Of a stretch of DNA of 64,000 nt, positions 23,401 through 29,029 are shown one piece after another (position 1 is the stretch's first letter; every line of letters begins with the position of its first letter). Both the position numbers and the translations under genes were made by a program. Source of the DNA: Sphingobacteriales bacterium 44-15 (GTDB taxonomy: Bacteria > Bacteroidota > Bacteroidia > Chitinophagales > Chitinophagaceae); the NCBI GenBank assembly GCA_001899685.1, contig MKWG01000011.1:396938-460937 (forward strand). Reading direction: 5' to 3'. The notes under the pieces are model-generated. The model worked only from the letters and a program-made list of their open reading frames with translations. It was not told the origin of the DNA and did no database searches.

Positions 23401-24908
23401 GGTATGTGAGGGACGCACAGGGCAATGTGATGGCGGTATACAAGGCTAATGGCAGCAATCTTGCTACTATAACGCTGAAGCTGAAAGAGCATTATATGTA
23501 TGGCAGCAGCCGGCTGGGGGTGATCAACCGTGATATGGATGTGGATCAGCCCAGGCTGACGCCGGATAATGGCAATGCCAATCTTGGTACGGCATATTTA
23601 GCTACCTTTACGCGTGGCGACAAGCTCTTTGAATTTACGAACCACTTAGGCAATGTGCTGTTCACCGCCACCGACAGCAAAGTGCCCAGGGCGCAGACGG
23701 GCAATCCTTCGCTGGTAGGGAGCTACAGCGTCAATATGGTGACCGCTGTAGACTACACTCCTTTTGGCATGATCATGCAGGGGATGAATTATAACGGCGC
23801 AGTGCCGGGCAAATACCGCTACGGGTTTAATGGCAAGGAATGGGAGAACAGCACAAAAGGCAATGCCGACCAGATAGACTATGGGGAACGCATGTATGAT
23901 AATAGAGTAGGAAGGTTTTTGAGTGTCGACCCGCTGACGAAACAATATCCCTGGTTATCTCCTTATCAATATGCGGAGAATTCGCCTATAGCTAATATTG
24001 ACATAGACGGATTAGAAAAGAGTTACGCCGCTGATGGAAGAGTGCTTTTCGGGCCTTTAGCCAGAGACCCCTTAACTGGAGGAAGGGTATATGCCTCCCC
24101 GCCTCCGGGTACGCTGGCGTATACATTTGATCAATCTAAGAATACACCAAAGCAACCTGTAGCCCGGCCTCAACCAAGTCGGCAAGATAATTTAAGTCTC
24201 CCAAGCAATGTTAGAAATGCTACTGTACATGGCGAAGCCAGTAGAAGGGCATATGAAGAATCTACAAGGAGGTTTAATCCTGAAAATTTACCTTCTAATA
24301 AAGCCCAAATAAAAAGCCCCGATCCTTTTGCAGGGTATAGCGATTTTGAAAGAGGGATGATAACAAGCCCAACTACCCAGGCAGCAGCTTTAACGGTATG
24401 CCCAGGTTGTGCAGTAGGTATTGGGGGTCTGCAAACATATTCAGGTATTCAAAGCGGCAATCCCTGGGAGGCAGGAGCAGGAGTTTTAACCATGATTGGC
24501 GGTGGGATTGGCTTATATGGAAAATTTGCTCCGGGATCTGCAGGGTCTCAATTAGCTGAAATGGAAGCAGCTTCCGGAGGGCATTTTCTTTCACGCCACG
24601 GAGCGCAAACATCATTAAGCTCACAATATCTAAGAGCAGTATCAGGCATGACACCGGAAGGCGTAGTTATGGGAGAAGTGAATGCATCAAGATTTTTCTC
24701 TAACGAAATACAGCTCGAAGCTGCAAAAATGGCGCAAGCGAGATTTGCAAATACAGGTGAGAAAGCTTTCACTTTTGATATGGGTAAACTTGCTGGAGAA
24801 GGATACATAAAAGGAGGCGGAGCCGGTAGTTTCAGAACTACAACAGAAGTTCGTGCTGTATTCAAAGACGGACAGTTAAATACATTATATCCTTTACTAA
24901 AACAATGA
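14469..24908 (+). CDS. RHS-repeat polymorphic toxin with RNase A-like C-terminal domain
   Basis: This 3479-aa secreted protein has a signal peptide at residues 5-34; ATG at 14481 is an alternative start. Residues about 1290-1490 and 1590-1770 are two related ConA-like domains, each followed by a Cys-bounded module. Residues about 1980-2200 look LRR-like. YD/RHS repeats span about 2370-3150 (YNSLNQVVSQSTPDAGRTT, YDPSGNRTGM) and end at the hyperconserved core GRFLSVDPLTKQYPWLSPYQY. The last 300 residues are a variable tip. The final 110 carry GGHFLSRH, a downstream Arg and NTLYP at the end. This recalls the bacterial RNase A-like CdiA toxin, whose catalytic set is His, Arg and Thr-x-Tyr (candidates His3377 or 3372, Arg3389, Thr3472, Tyr3474). 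The stop overlaps the immunity start. The RHS call is firm; the RNase call is moderate. Confidence 0.9.
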   Translation: MLQHMKILLFIRGYIIKACAVMLVFLYCQNTLAQSTQPCIKSLSGADGSLAVDSNRTVEDSVYFNKSMFPAFDTTVSISNIITLYVDENSTLMPPDSFRLSVDVNLYFYNKDSIYDSVTNKTLLVEYNKARTYTNKAVYYFRGAHRVKMKVTGITPGYVALGTALPFVKLENRMVIDRIFTLDCSNTAVKTIAYDDQYINTKGELMVSWAELNGAQEYDLEWTFIDQTALDAGWYNKEGVLDPELVFADNATRVTIAGTGYFIPLLYEGDGQLFFRVRAAQTTIGGERKATHWSSDFIPDGGLGQYSFAGHERTLNWQASTSFAEGGKRKSVVQYFDGTLRNRQTVTKDNTTDSTLTAETFYDKQGRGVIQVLPAPTLSAIIKYTPQFNKAPGGVEYSKDRYDTLYTAADYCAESAPLLDSSSGASKYYSYNNPNKLIAFNRFIPRALGYPFTEVKYTQDNTGRIASQGGVGPQFQLNSGHETKYYYGTPEQSDLDALFGTEAGYAAHYQKNMVRDANGQYSVSYVDMHGRTVATALAGQAPASLQSLDSYAYFTRTDSLVGKSNNLIKGNTIESASSLLVTMNGDVTFRYALNPESLTLPDKDNVDVCYDCLYDLTITVTDDCNNQSLPSGRPFVFRDSNMRVLPPVYDTTCNNEATAFTVTKDTFTLTLTEGSYMVTKKLTLREDARDWYRDSLYAPHNTVKTKQDIINDQLALIRQQREGDCVQESEPSYLYDQHREQMLLDMTPPFGQYADYPIPKDNSRLNIFNRAGKMPPVDIYQTVFYPHDSDKPDPGGYTREAFVNNFQPEWAEALLKLHPEYEKLQAYERYIPSFHWDDGFEQTDTYAAALPKGYLNPTNSSLSPASLFGNGNDSMFYGGTGPSAAIWDSLIHYKTLQDGNTYSLWAVASIMAHCDLSDAACLNGFRTTPSSVFGSAMCDGEKNMAWRFFRDEYLRIKRNWITNTVKGSVTVVLDSSAVPVFFSQDDMANKSGVFLGTDSAAAVKAGADSMTIISNRNCIEYTKRWWQQLAPCNYTAEDSLIIVPRLIEVCSEGSDYTHPYGASSVAPGSHYTYRSFDEVISQYNNSKGLSNSPACNAYLIDAPGPYNKPFAVISQPTYNRPDSCTCDKISALYTKYQGTTGYSDFSDYIQQTLHATISQADLDSLRDLCNGTGCRFKVNPITIPSALQCSTGYDVCVDCNQVNAVYNNFKAAFPGSIPSYTDTSELQQQTNQLFRHYMNDKLGFSKASYEYLAFMDSCGISFAYDSLRAIVKKYNLESNPLRVRIANQSNGLNPPVYLTDLNQILEEGTIRWPKAIRDTTGKGWVYFQETSPGIPFCMTNGYSVEFRFKSLKKMSTADDYFYMQGGNINFVLYRRETGTTPGFFLRSISAIGGGEGEYVFDSLALMDSDPDIMFKQWTVIKVAVTTTHFRIYYNGSLVKEVARPVGRPLVNATGIAYCFYDYQATIDWMKLYDANDRLVYFNDFDDPTTLTIADPSFTCPSQESSCQTGFTNYFNTRKGTSYTFSQIDSIYFAVGGKHLDVCGTGIYGGANTLSDIVDSFYVNAKPGRVDHSITPQAASPLHDLKQIVRNGLVVLPDSIRSLPGSDYNRYQLYFDKFCTSAGYTVASKFRFLNDSLSGDAFYLDYGNMVPLFYKDTNGKLYLEKVTLKGASVDTINLSVLIDSNAHALLDYMTVKGIVKPSKYELYYNNRLIFEHSRNPADTIANKESFVWGLRGRHGAIDWIRIGDANDSTKYFEDFDNISRPATVDTSFICTSYTPCRQAFESYYNTREGTSYTYSQLDSVYTAGGMVLDACPIDTVAIRCDQLEKYAGDYKSQYIAPSSGYVDLDMRTFAGNKTPDEGPKGVFDVNGRLLGNTVDSTPTAVKQSYVHIWNNSADNRAIGTLSLLENGRFRLMLNAGKQVPPQGIIGQRYYQVDAYTNLLDGILTGTGTYIDFGDSTGTKVNDLDSSTSTVTVSLSASAAFTVYPDPKIVYTYYTKHNYTNNPTFKTVTIYHSDFKGNIAFDCFAPDNCAIYSNIRNIRGYFPQDLRSIYFHTTHDSTLNNFSNIRNFSQINSITDFSFAGHTSTGFRNNRLLSFSNNHDMRQIDIDNDPGVPVSQTKPISEYFPDLPNNFPNLASIIIRPFDTSFTKNLDFTIPGIRFLWIQNEYVSSSSVLSTQKIDEIINQVAAGAVNDSGALVILPYGGTLRSSASDAAVAALTVKKWYLSGAGMDNNVPNATYTTPVVPDTLLWFSSFTDFINGKLNTQLTAAQINSLYLSKCGHLPDCCSAPDASLPTTLMLCGKNEPPPAYTLEQVYDPPCSDSSTLANNTGEEIYTLYKDSLDQSFNQKYTAKCLGAASIESLIVEHKVSEYHYTLYYYDQAGNLVKTIPPAGVNPNRDSAWLADVRAKRKAGVPSVPSHTLPTIYRYNSLNQVVSQSTPDAGRTTNWYDKLGRLAVSQNAKQLAEHKYSYTLYDQLGRITEVGQKYQTTAMTNIISRDTAALAGWIYYNDGSNHYPAEMVTQTVYDIPGVDATICPTGLRFVQKSYTLRNRVSYTRYYEKPSYYYDAGAARYYISGATYTTGIDYSYDIHGNVDSMRNLYNAITYSPITYHGYNSCKTIVYKYDLISSKVNEVHYNPGENDEFYHRYEYDAENRLTDVYTTDTKAFIGQPGLEEHDAKYQYYQHGPLARMQAGQQVVQGVDYAYTLQGWLKGINNTAQSTSWDMGGDGVGANIYNASDGYGYTLYYFNGDYGAINYNLRPFAEPQAYFPSGEYRPLYNGNISSTAHNIGARFYAQLYNYSYDQLNRLKAMDMYRGLNSTTNQWSSLALNDLYKERYSYDANGNITYALRNGNLTANPLMDNLYYAYKPGTNQLDHIRDTTGIGVTSHSSNYGAIVDIKDQSSGNYVYNAIGELNYDRISSIDSIKWNVYGKMQHIYKHSAAYGTEATGLHYHYDPSGNRTGMAVLYDPSSAYNVYTWYVRDAQGNVMAVYKANGSNLATITLKLKEHYMYGSSRLGVINRDMDVDQPRLTPDNGNANLGTAYLATFTRGDKLFEFTNHLGNVLFTATDSKVPRAQTGNPSLVGSYSVNMVTAVDYTPFGMIMQGMNYNGAVPGKYRYGFNGKEWENSTKGNADQIDYGERMYDNRVGRFLSVDPLTKQYPWLSPYQYAENSPIANIDIDGLEKSYAADGRVLFGPLARDPLTGGRVYASPPPGTLAYTFDQSKNTPKQPVARPQPSRQDNLSLPSNVRNATVHGEASRRAYEESTRRFNPENLPSNKAQIKSPDPFAGYSDFERGMITSPTTQAAALTVCPGCAVGIGGLQTYSGIQSGNPWEAGAGVLTMIGGGIGLYGKFAPGSAGSQLAEMEAASGGHFLSRHGAQTSLSSQYLRAVSGMTPEGVVMGEVNASRFFSNEIQLEAAKMAQARFANTGEKAFTFDMGKLAGEGYIKGGGAGSFRTTTEVRAVFKDGQLNTLYPLLKQ

Positions 24909-25342
24909 TTACAGTAAATCCAGTTTATATTGATTACGTCCTTGATCCTATTACAGGCGGAGCAGATGATGAATCTACTATTGAGATTTATGGGCATTAC
25001 CGGCCTGATGAAGAGAGTGATATAAAAGAATTAGCACGGGATGTTTTATTGCCCGAATTTAAAAAGCAGAAGCCAATACTTCAAGTTGCTGTCAAAAACA
25101 CGCTTGCTTATTATCTTACTTATCCGAAAAAAGTAAATTTTGAAAGCATATTTAATTCTTTGTTACTTCCTATTGAAACACCATCAAATGCAAGAATTTT
25201 TTTTCAATGGATTTGGGAGGTTTTTTTTCCTGGTGAATCGAAGGAGTATATCAAAAATGAAATAGTTAAAGAGGACTTCGATGTTAATGCACCTTATTAT
25301 CTTTTGACTGGAACGGATGGATATAATACTCCTTTAAACTAA
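24905..25342 (+). CDS. Cognate immunity protein for the RHS toxin tip (inferred)
   Basis: The ATG overlaps the stop of the RHS toxin gene in an ATGA junction, the usual arrangement for a toxin/immunity pair. The 145-aa product has no signal peptide and is acidic (many Asp/Glu, for example YRPDEESDIKELARD), which would suit binding a basic nuclease in the cytoplasm. Three predicted helices run through residues 35-110. I do not recognise the family. Base composition is clearly more AT-rich than the RHS repeat core but matches the toxin tip, so the tip and this gene probably arrived as one cassette. Confidence 0.75.
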   Translation: MITVNPVYIDYVLDPITGGADDESTIEIYGHYRPDEESDIKELARDVLLPEFKKQKPILQVAVKNTLAYYLTYPKKVNFESIFNSLLLPIETPSNARIFFQWIWEVFFPGESKEYIKNEIVKEDFDVNAPYYLLTGTDGYNTPLN

Positions 25343-25377
25343 GTCAGTCGTGTATCATTAAGTAAAAATCAACCTAT

Positions 25378-25593
25378 ATGCAAAAGATTATATTAATGAG
25401 TGTTCTGTTAACAAGTATAACAGCCGCAGCGGTGCAACCTCTACGAACTTTCTATAATAAGTTGTCCGGAAGTCCGGACAAGACAATAATTAAATATTGC
25501 GATAGCTTAGTTATGCTTCAAATACCGCTACTGGCGCAGGTCTCCCGACCTGTGCCTTGTGATTACTTTTTTTGCCGATGTGAGTGTGGTTGA
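25378..25593 (+). CDS. Small secreted ORF truncated by REP/RAYT insertion (doubtful)
   Basis: A 71-codon frame starts with a plausible signal peptide (MQKIILMSVLLTSITAAA). Its native part ends near codon 51, where the left REP hairpin of the RAYT element begins (25531); the remaining codons are element sequence. It may be the 5' remnant of a longer secreted gene or chance. I cannot join it in a convincing way to the coding sequence that resumes after the element at 26247. No family recognised. Confidence 0.3.
   Translation: MQKIILMSVLLTSITAAAVQPLRTFYNKLSGSPDKTIIKYCDSLVMLQIPLLAQVSRPVPCDYFFCRCECG
25531..25559 (+). repeat. Left REP palindrome
   Basis: It begins CTGGCGCAGGTCTCCCGACC. The core stem is CAGGTC/GACCTG with a four-base loop, flanked by GGC and GCC that extend the stem. 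It pairs as an inverted copy with 26218-26246. Confidence 0.8.
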
Positions 25594-25640
25594 TCTAGAT
25601 ATGGATACAGAAAAACAGGTATATTGCATTAAAGCTAACC

Positions 25641-26195
25641 ATGAGTACCAAATATAAGTTTACGGATACGGCTGCAACCTATTTTGCAACATCAACAGTA
25701 GTTGATTGGATAGATGTATTTACGAGAGAAGATTACAAAACAATATTGCTGGATAGTTTCCGATATTGCCAGCAAAACCAGGGCTTGCAGATCCACGCTT
25801 GGGTATTAATGACCAATCACTTCCACCTGGTATATTCCTGCATTAATGGAAATGAACCGGGTATGGTATTGAAAAATATTAAAAGCTTCACTGCGTTGAA
25901 AATAATTGATGCGATCATAAAAAATCCTAAAGAGAGCAGGAAGGACTGGATGCTGAGGATTTTTGAAGAAAACGGTCAGGTAAAGAAAACCAACTATCAT
26001 TATCAGTTCTGGCAACATGAAAATCATCCTGTATTTCTGGAAGATCATATTATGTTGGAACAAAGAATGACCTACGTTCACGAAAACCCGGTACGCGCTG
26101 GTTTTGTATCGTTGCCGGAGCAATGGTTATATAGCAGTGCCATTGATTATCACGTAAAAGACGGTAAGGGGTTGCTTGATATTATAAGCGTGTAA
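25641..26195 (+). CDS. REP-associated tyrosine transposase (RAYT, IS200/Y1-like)
   Basis: This 184-aa protein belongs to the Y1 HUH transposase group of the IS200/RAYT type, which makes single-strand cuts at REP hairpins. The HUH motif is visible as TNHFHLV (residues about 55-60). The helix with the probable catalytic Tyr is RMTYVHENPVRAGFV (about 136-150), followed by the family motif WLYSSAIDY. The length is normal for a compact RAYT. The gene lies alone between the two inverted REP copies, and ATG at 25641 gives the expected N-terminus. It appears intact, so the element may still be active. Confidence 0.9.
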   Translation: MSTKYKFTDTAATYFATSTVVDWIDVFTREDYKTILLDSFRYCQQNQGLQIHAWVLMTNHFHLVYSCINGNEPGMVLKNIKSFTALKIIDAIIKNPKESRKDWMLRIFEENGQVKKTNYHYQFWQHENHPVFLEDHIMLEQRMTYVHENPVRAGFVSLPEQWLYSSAIDYHVKDGKGLLDIISV

Positions 26196-26217
26196 TAAAC
26201 GGCAGGAAAAGTAATTT

Positions 26218-26246
26218 CGAGGCACAGGTCAGGAGACCTGCGCCAG
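26218..26246 (-). repeat. Right REP palindrome (inverted copy)
   Basis: The reverse complement matches the left REP at 27 of 29 bases. The hairpin stem is CAGGTC/GACCTG. Native sequence resumes at 26247. Confidence 0.8.
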
Positions 26247-26365
26247 AGCTGGTTTATCATGGGCATGTCCGTCAATGGAAAGATTTACATATAGACATGC
26301 AGAACACTTTAAAAGACGCTGGAATGGTCAATGATAAAGGAAAAATATTAATTAATAACAAGTAA
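26247..26365 (+). pseudogene. C-terminal remnant of an orphan toxin, cut by the RAYT element
   Basis: From 26247 a reading frame without any start continues to TAA at 26363-26365. It encodes a tail containing YHGHVRQWKDLHIDM and LKDAGMVNDKGKILINN. The His/Trp/Asp-rich helix followed by a short basic C-terminus is typical of the end of a polymorphic toxin. The immunity-like HEAT gene starts 9 bases later, the spacing expected for a displaced RHS toxin tip. I cannot name the toxin family. Upstream coding sequence is missing beyond the REP, so this toxin must be inactive. Confidence 0.5.
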
Positions 26366-26374
26366 TGAGTTACG

Positions 26375-26713
26375 ATGAATAAGTATCAGGAGGTTTTACC
26401 TATTAGTAAAAATCAAGCAAAAGAAAATTTAGAAACGGATGATATTGAAAAAATTACTACAACCTTAGTATCAATAGCTTTCTATGAAAATGATTGGGAA
26501 TGGGTACAAAATATATGTCTAGAATATTTACAACACCCTAATGAAAACATTAGTGGCTTAGCTGCTACCTGTTTGGGACATATAGCAAGGATACATGGAA
26601 AAATGGACAAAAAAAAGGTCATAGCGAAGCTAAATAAGCGATTAAATGATTTTCAAATTGGGGGTAGGGTCGAGGATGCGATTAACGATATCGAAATGTA
26701 CATTAAAGACTGA
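26375..26713 (+). CDS. HEAT-repeat-like immunity protein (orphan cassette)
   Basis: This 112-aa, all-helical, acidic cytoplasmic protein has short HEAT/Armadillo-type repeats (DWEWVQNICLEYLQHP, ENISGLAATCLGHIARIHG). Proteins of this size and type are common as immunity proteins behind RHS/CDI toxin tips. It begins 9 bases after the toxin-tail stop and is intact although its toxin is broken. It could therefore still protect against the matching toxin delivered by sister strains. Function is inferred from context; HEAT-like character is judged by eye. Confidence 0.65.
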   Translation: MNKYQEVLPISKNQAKENLETDDIEKITTTLVSIAFYENDWEWVQNICLEYLQHPNENISGLAATCLGHIARIHGKMDKKKVIAKLNKRLNDFQIGGRVEDAINDIEMYIKD

Positions 26714-26729
26714 GGATATAGCCCCAACT

Positions 26730-26875
26730 GGCGCTGGTCTGTAACACATAGTAAGCTAGCGCTGGTTTGGTAGCGGAGCAATAGTGCCAGGCCAGACCAG
26801 TGCTTAGGCGTTACTTACTTCGCGGCACAGTCTCCTGTTGTGTGTTGGCAAAGTGAGCGGCAAGGGACTGTGCAG
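26730..26875. repeat. Decayed REP-like inverted repeats
   Basis: GGCGCTGGTCTG (26730) recurs as AGCGCTGGTTTG (about 26759) and inverted as CAGACCAGTGCT (about 26793). GGCACAGTCTCC (about 26824) pairs with GGGACTGTGC (about 26864). The words resemble the RAYT REP (CTGGCGC..GGTCT, GGCACAG), so this looks like old REP copies. It occupies most of the gap 26714-26967; nothing else is seen there. Confidence 0.5.
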
Positions 26876-27009
26876 AACAGATATGACAGGCTATAAACAA
26901 CTATCATCGACAGTTTTTTCTTTCAACTAAAAATCTGGTATCTTAGTAAGTAACAAAAGTTCTTTGACTAAAACCAAAAAGTGTACAGAGGTTTTTAAGT
27001 GTTGACCCA

Positions 27010-27828
27010 TTGACGAGGGATTATCCATTCCTTACGCCGTATCAATTTGTATCCAACCGACCTATTGACGGGATTGATATGGATGAATTAGAAGTTATTC
27101 AGTATACATTAGCAAAGCAAGGAGTATACGGACCTACGGCTGCAAAAATTATAAATGGAACTGAGAAAGGTGTTAAGGCTTCATTGAAAAGCGTCTGGAG
27201 TTTCTTTGCAAGAGATGCCTGGAAAGCGCAAACATGGATAAATACCGGGAAGTTTATAGAACAAGGAGCATTAAGCATGTCAGCAGTTCCTGTAGCCCCA
27301 ACCCCAATGGTAGATGCTAAAACAGATGAATTTATTAATGACGTTGTTAGAGGGGATGCATATTCAAGGTCTGCGTATATTTCGGAGTTTGGCACTAACA
27401 TAGCAACAGGAATTATTGCTGACAAGGGAATAAGTAAGCTGGCTTTACTGGCAAAAATTGGGGCAAGAACTAATCTTGCCAAGAGTTGGATTATTGCCAC
27501 GGATTATATAGATTTTGAAAAAGCTGTATCAACTCAAACCCTCTCAGAAGGCAAAACTTTGTATCAATATAGAATACCTGGAACAGATAAAGGAAGTTAT
27601 TTTGTAGAATCTTTAGATATTACACCTGAACAAGTCGGACTCAAATCTGCTGATTACTCTGAAGTTTATAAAGTAACACTTACTCAAGATGCTAAAGTGC
27701 TGAAATCAACTCACAAAAAGGACGCTCCCTATTGGAGAGATAAAAGCCAAACAACAGAAGGTGGCGGACAGCAGATATATAACACTGAAATAAAGAATAC
27801 TGCAACTTTTGAAAAGATAGAAAAGTAA
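27010..27828 (+). CDS. Orphan RHS C-terminal toxin module lacking its RHS shell
   Basis: The open frame runs from 26968. Homology to the full RHS gene begins at 26989 with RFLSVDPLTRDYPFLTPYQF, the RHS core junction, followed by PIDGIDMDE. There is no ATG; TTG at 27010 is the only nearby start. The 272-aa tip differs completely from that of the intact protein. Its last 100 residues include YQYRIPGTDKGSYFVES and TTEGGGQQIYN, which I take as the toxin domain without assigning a family. This is a displaced rhs-CT cassette. It would be expressed only after recombination through the shared core junction, or at a low level from TTG. Base composition is AT-rich like the following immunity gene. Confidence 0.7.
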   Translation: MTRDYPFLTPYQFVSNRPIDGIDMDELEVIQYTLAKQGVYGPTAAKIINGTEKGVKASLKSVWSFFARDAWKAQTWINTGKFIEQGALSMSAVPVAPTPMVDAKTDEFINDVVRGDAYSRSAYISEFGTNIATGIIADKGISKLALLAKIGARTNLAKSWIIATDYIDFEKAVSTQTLSEGKTLYQYRIPGTDKGSYFVESLDITPEQVGLKSADYSEVYKVTLTQDAKVLKSTHKKDAPYWRDKSQTTEGGGQQIYNTEIKNTATFEKIEK

Positions 27829-27833
27829 TTTTA

Positions 27834-28127
27834 ATGCAAATAGAATCCATAATTATTAATTTGCGAAACCGCATAGCTGACTTTAGGAAATCAGAATTAT
27901 ATGAAAAGTCAAAACCTTTACGATTTGATATAAATGCTATTGAAATAGCAGTTAATCTTTCATCTTTAGGAATTGATAATAACAGAGCTATATTAAAATC
28001 TGAAGAATATTGGTTTGAGGGTGGTTATTTAATTGCAAATGATTTAACAGGGCAGTGGGAGGATATATCCATTTTCTACAATAAGCTAGTAGAAGCTGTA
28101 AAAGCGAGTAAATTTTTCCGTTCCTAA
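27834..28127 (+). CDS. Immunity protein for the orphan RHS tip (inferred)
   Basis: This 97-aa protein starts 5 bases after the orphan toxin stop, the typical toxin/immunity spacing. It is cytoplasmic, without signal or membrane segment, and mixes helix with a short strand (EEYWFEGGYLIANDLTGQW). I recognise no family. Composition is AT-rich and matches the toxin module. Two terminator hairpins lie just downstream, closing the locus. Confidence 0.65.
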   Translation: MQIESIIINLRNRIADFRKSELYEKSKPLRFDINAIEIAVNLSSLGIDNNRAILKSEEYWFEGGYLIANDLTGQWEDISIFYNKLVEAVKASKFFRS

Positions 28128-28231
28128 AATAATAATGCATAAAAATGTCGGTAACGTATCAAATTATCAGTGCCTCTGGGTAGTGTATCAAATTATCAGG
28201 TTTTAAAAAATCATAGTAAAATAAAGCGTTT

Positions 28232-28264
28232 ACAGGAGACAATTTTAGTCTCCTGTAATTTTTT
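28232..28264 (+). terminator. Rho-independent terminator downstream of the toxin locus
   Basis: An 8-bp stem, CAGGAGAC/GTCTCCTG, with loop AATTTTA is followed by TAATTTTTT. It lies about 105 bases after the last immunity gene. Confidence 0.7.
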
Positions 28265-28294
28265 ACGGCAAAAATGTGGATTTTTAAAAGATCA

Positions 28295-28317
28295 AAGCCC
28301 TGTTACAGGGCTTTTTT
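28295..28317 (+). terminator. Second Rho-independent terminator
   Basis: The stem AAGCCCTG/CAGGGCTT has a TTA loop and runs into a T tract. With the hairpin 30 bases upstream it forms a tandem terminator. Confidence 0.75.
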
Positions 28318-28347
28318 CGTATTCGTGTATCAGATTGTCAGGTTTTT

Positions 28348-28662
28348 ATGGAATGTAAATTTTGTAGACAAACCTGCCAGAAAGCAGGCAGGCAAAAAAA
28401 CGGGGCTTAAAAATATTATTGCAGCACATGCAGAAAATATCAACAGTTGCAGTATAAATATGCAGCCTGCAACAAAAATATAGAACCGATGATAAGTAGT
28501 CTTGTTTACGAAAGTGTAAGCATAAAAGAAATAGCCCGGGTGTTAAGGATATCGGTGGTTACGGTGTGCTGCAAAATAAGGAGGATAGCTGCTTCCATCA
28601 AAAAGCCGGCTATACCGCTACAGCAGAAAGCATTTGAACTGGACGAAGTAAGAACTTTGTAA
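28348..28662 (+). pseudogene. IS1-type transposase (InsA-like) remnant
   Basis: From ATG 28348 the frame gives MECKFCRQTCQKAGRQ, an in-frame TAA, then KYYCSTCRKYQQLQYKYAAC and ISIKEIARVLRIS-like helix-turn-helix text (VSIKEIARVLRISVVTVCC). The paired CxxC zinc-knuckle motifs and HTH are those of IS1-family InsA. The stop near codon 21 probably replaced CAA. After 28662 the catalytic InsB part is missing or unreadable. The element is dead, and its left boundary may be one of the repeated words around 28330. Confidence 0.65.
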
Positions 28663-28980
28663 TGTGCGGCATACGGAAATTTTTTCACTACGGCAAAGCG
28701 CACCTCGTCACAGGCGGGCGTGGCAAGTAAGGCTCAATAGTAGTACTACAGCCGGCAACAAAATAAAAAGATTGCTTACAGACTAACCTTATGACCTTAG
28801 TAATAAGATGACCATTTATTGACCTACCTTATTAATTATTTTTTATTTACACATGCAGAAGCGAATAAGGTTGTATGCAATAAGCTTGTGGACGTTATTA
28901 AGTCCATAAGGTTTTTAAGTAATAAGTTTGTGTATATCCTATATTTTACTGCCGCACAGCCCGTCTAATTTGATATGCTA
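28663..28980. other. AT-rich intergenic region with AATAAG reiterations
   Basis: No gene is recognised. Words such as AATAAG, CTTATTA and CCTTAT recur between about 28790 and 28930, partly as inverted copies, as in a decayed insertion end. TAAGTTTG at 28923-28930 fits TAnnTTTG and could be a weak promoter for cutC, with a leader of about 90 nt. Confidence 0.4.
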
Positions 28981-29024
28981 AAAGGTAAATAATGTATTTT
29001 CCAAAAGATAAATAAATTACCTTT
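28981..29024. promoter_or_regulatory. Inverted repeat just upstream of cutC
   Basis: AAAGGTAA at 28981-28988 and TTACCTTT at 29017-29024 are perfect 8-base inverted arms separated by 28 bases, ending 5 bases before the cutC ATG. This could be an operator or an RNA hairpin that masks the start. No known regulator site was recognised. Confidence 0.4.
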
Positions 29025-29029
29025 CCTTC

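Larger units (their letters stand above)
25531..26246 (+). mobile_element. REP-flanked RAYT element (716 bp)
   Basis: Two 29-base inverted copies of a REP-like palindrome bound a single transposase gene. They differ at only 2 of 29 positions. Each holds its own hairpin (CAGGTC-tccc-GACCTG on the left, CAGGTC-agga-GACCTG on the right, read on the plus strand). This is the architecture of a REP element with its REP-associated tyrosine transposase. The element interrupts an orphan toxin/immunity cassette. Confidence 0.8.
28155..28342 (+). repeat. Three direct copies of a 16-17 base word near the IS remnant
   Basis: GTATCAAATTATCAG occurs at about 28156-28170 and 28186-28199. A variant, GTATCAGATTGTCAGG, occurs at about 28327-28342 just before the IS1-like remnant. 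The copies are likely terminal or subterminal sequences of decayed insertion elements. Confidence 0.45.

Noticed and set aside
14469-24908. T6SS delivery of the RHS protein
   Set aside because: No PAAR motif at the N-terminus and no VgrG or EagR-type chaperone; the N-terminus is a Sec signal.
28170-28358. 62-codon plus-strand frame across the terminators
   Set aside because: It reads through two terminator hairpins and repeated IS-like words; no protein features.
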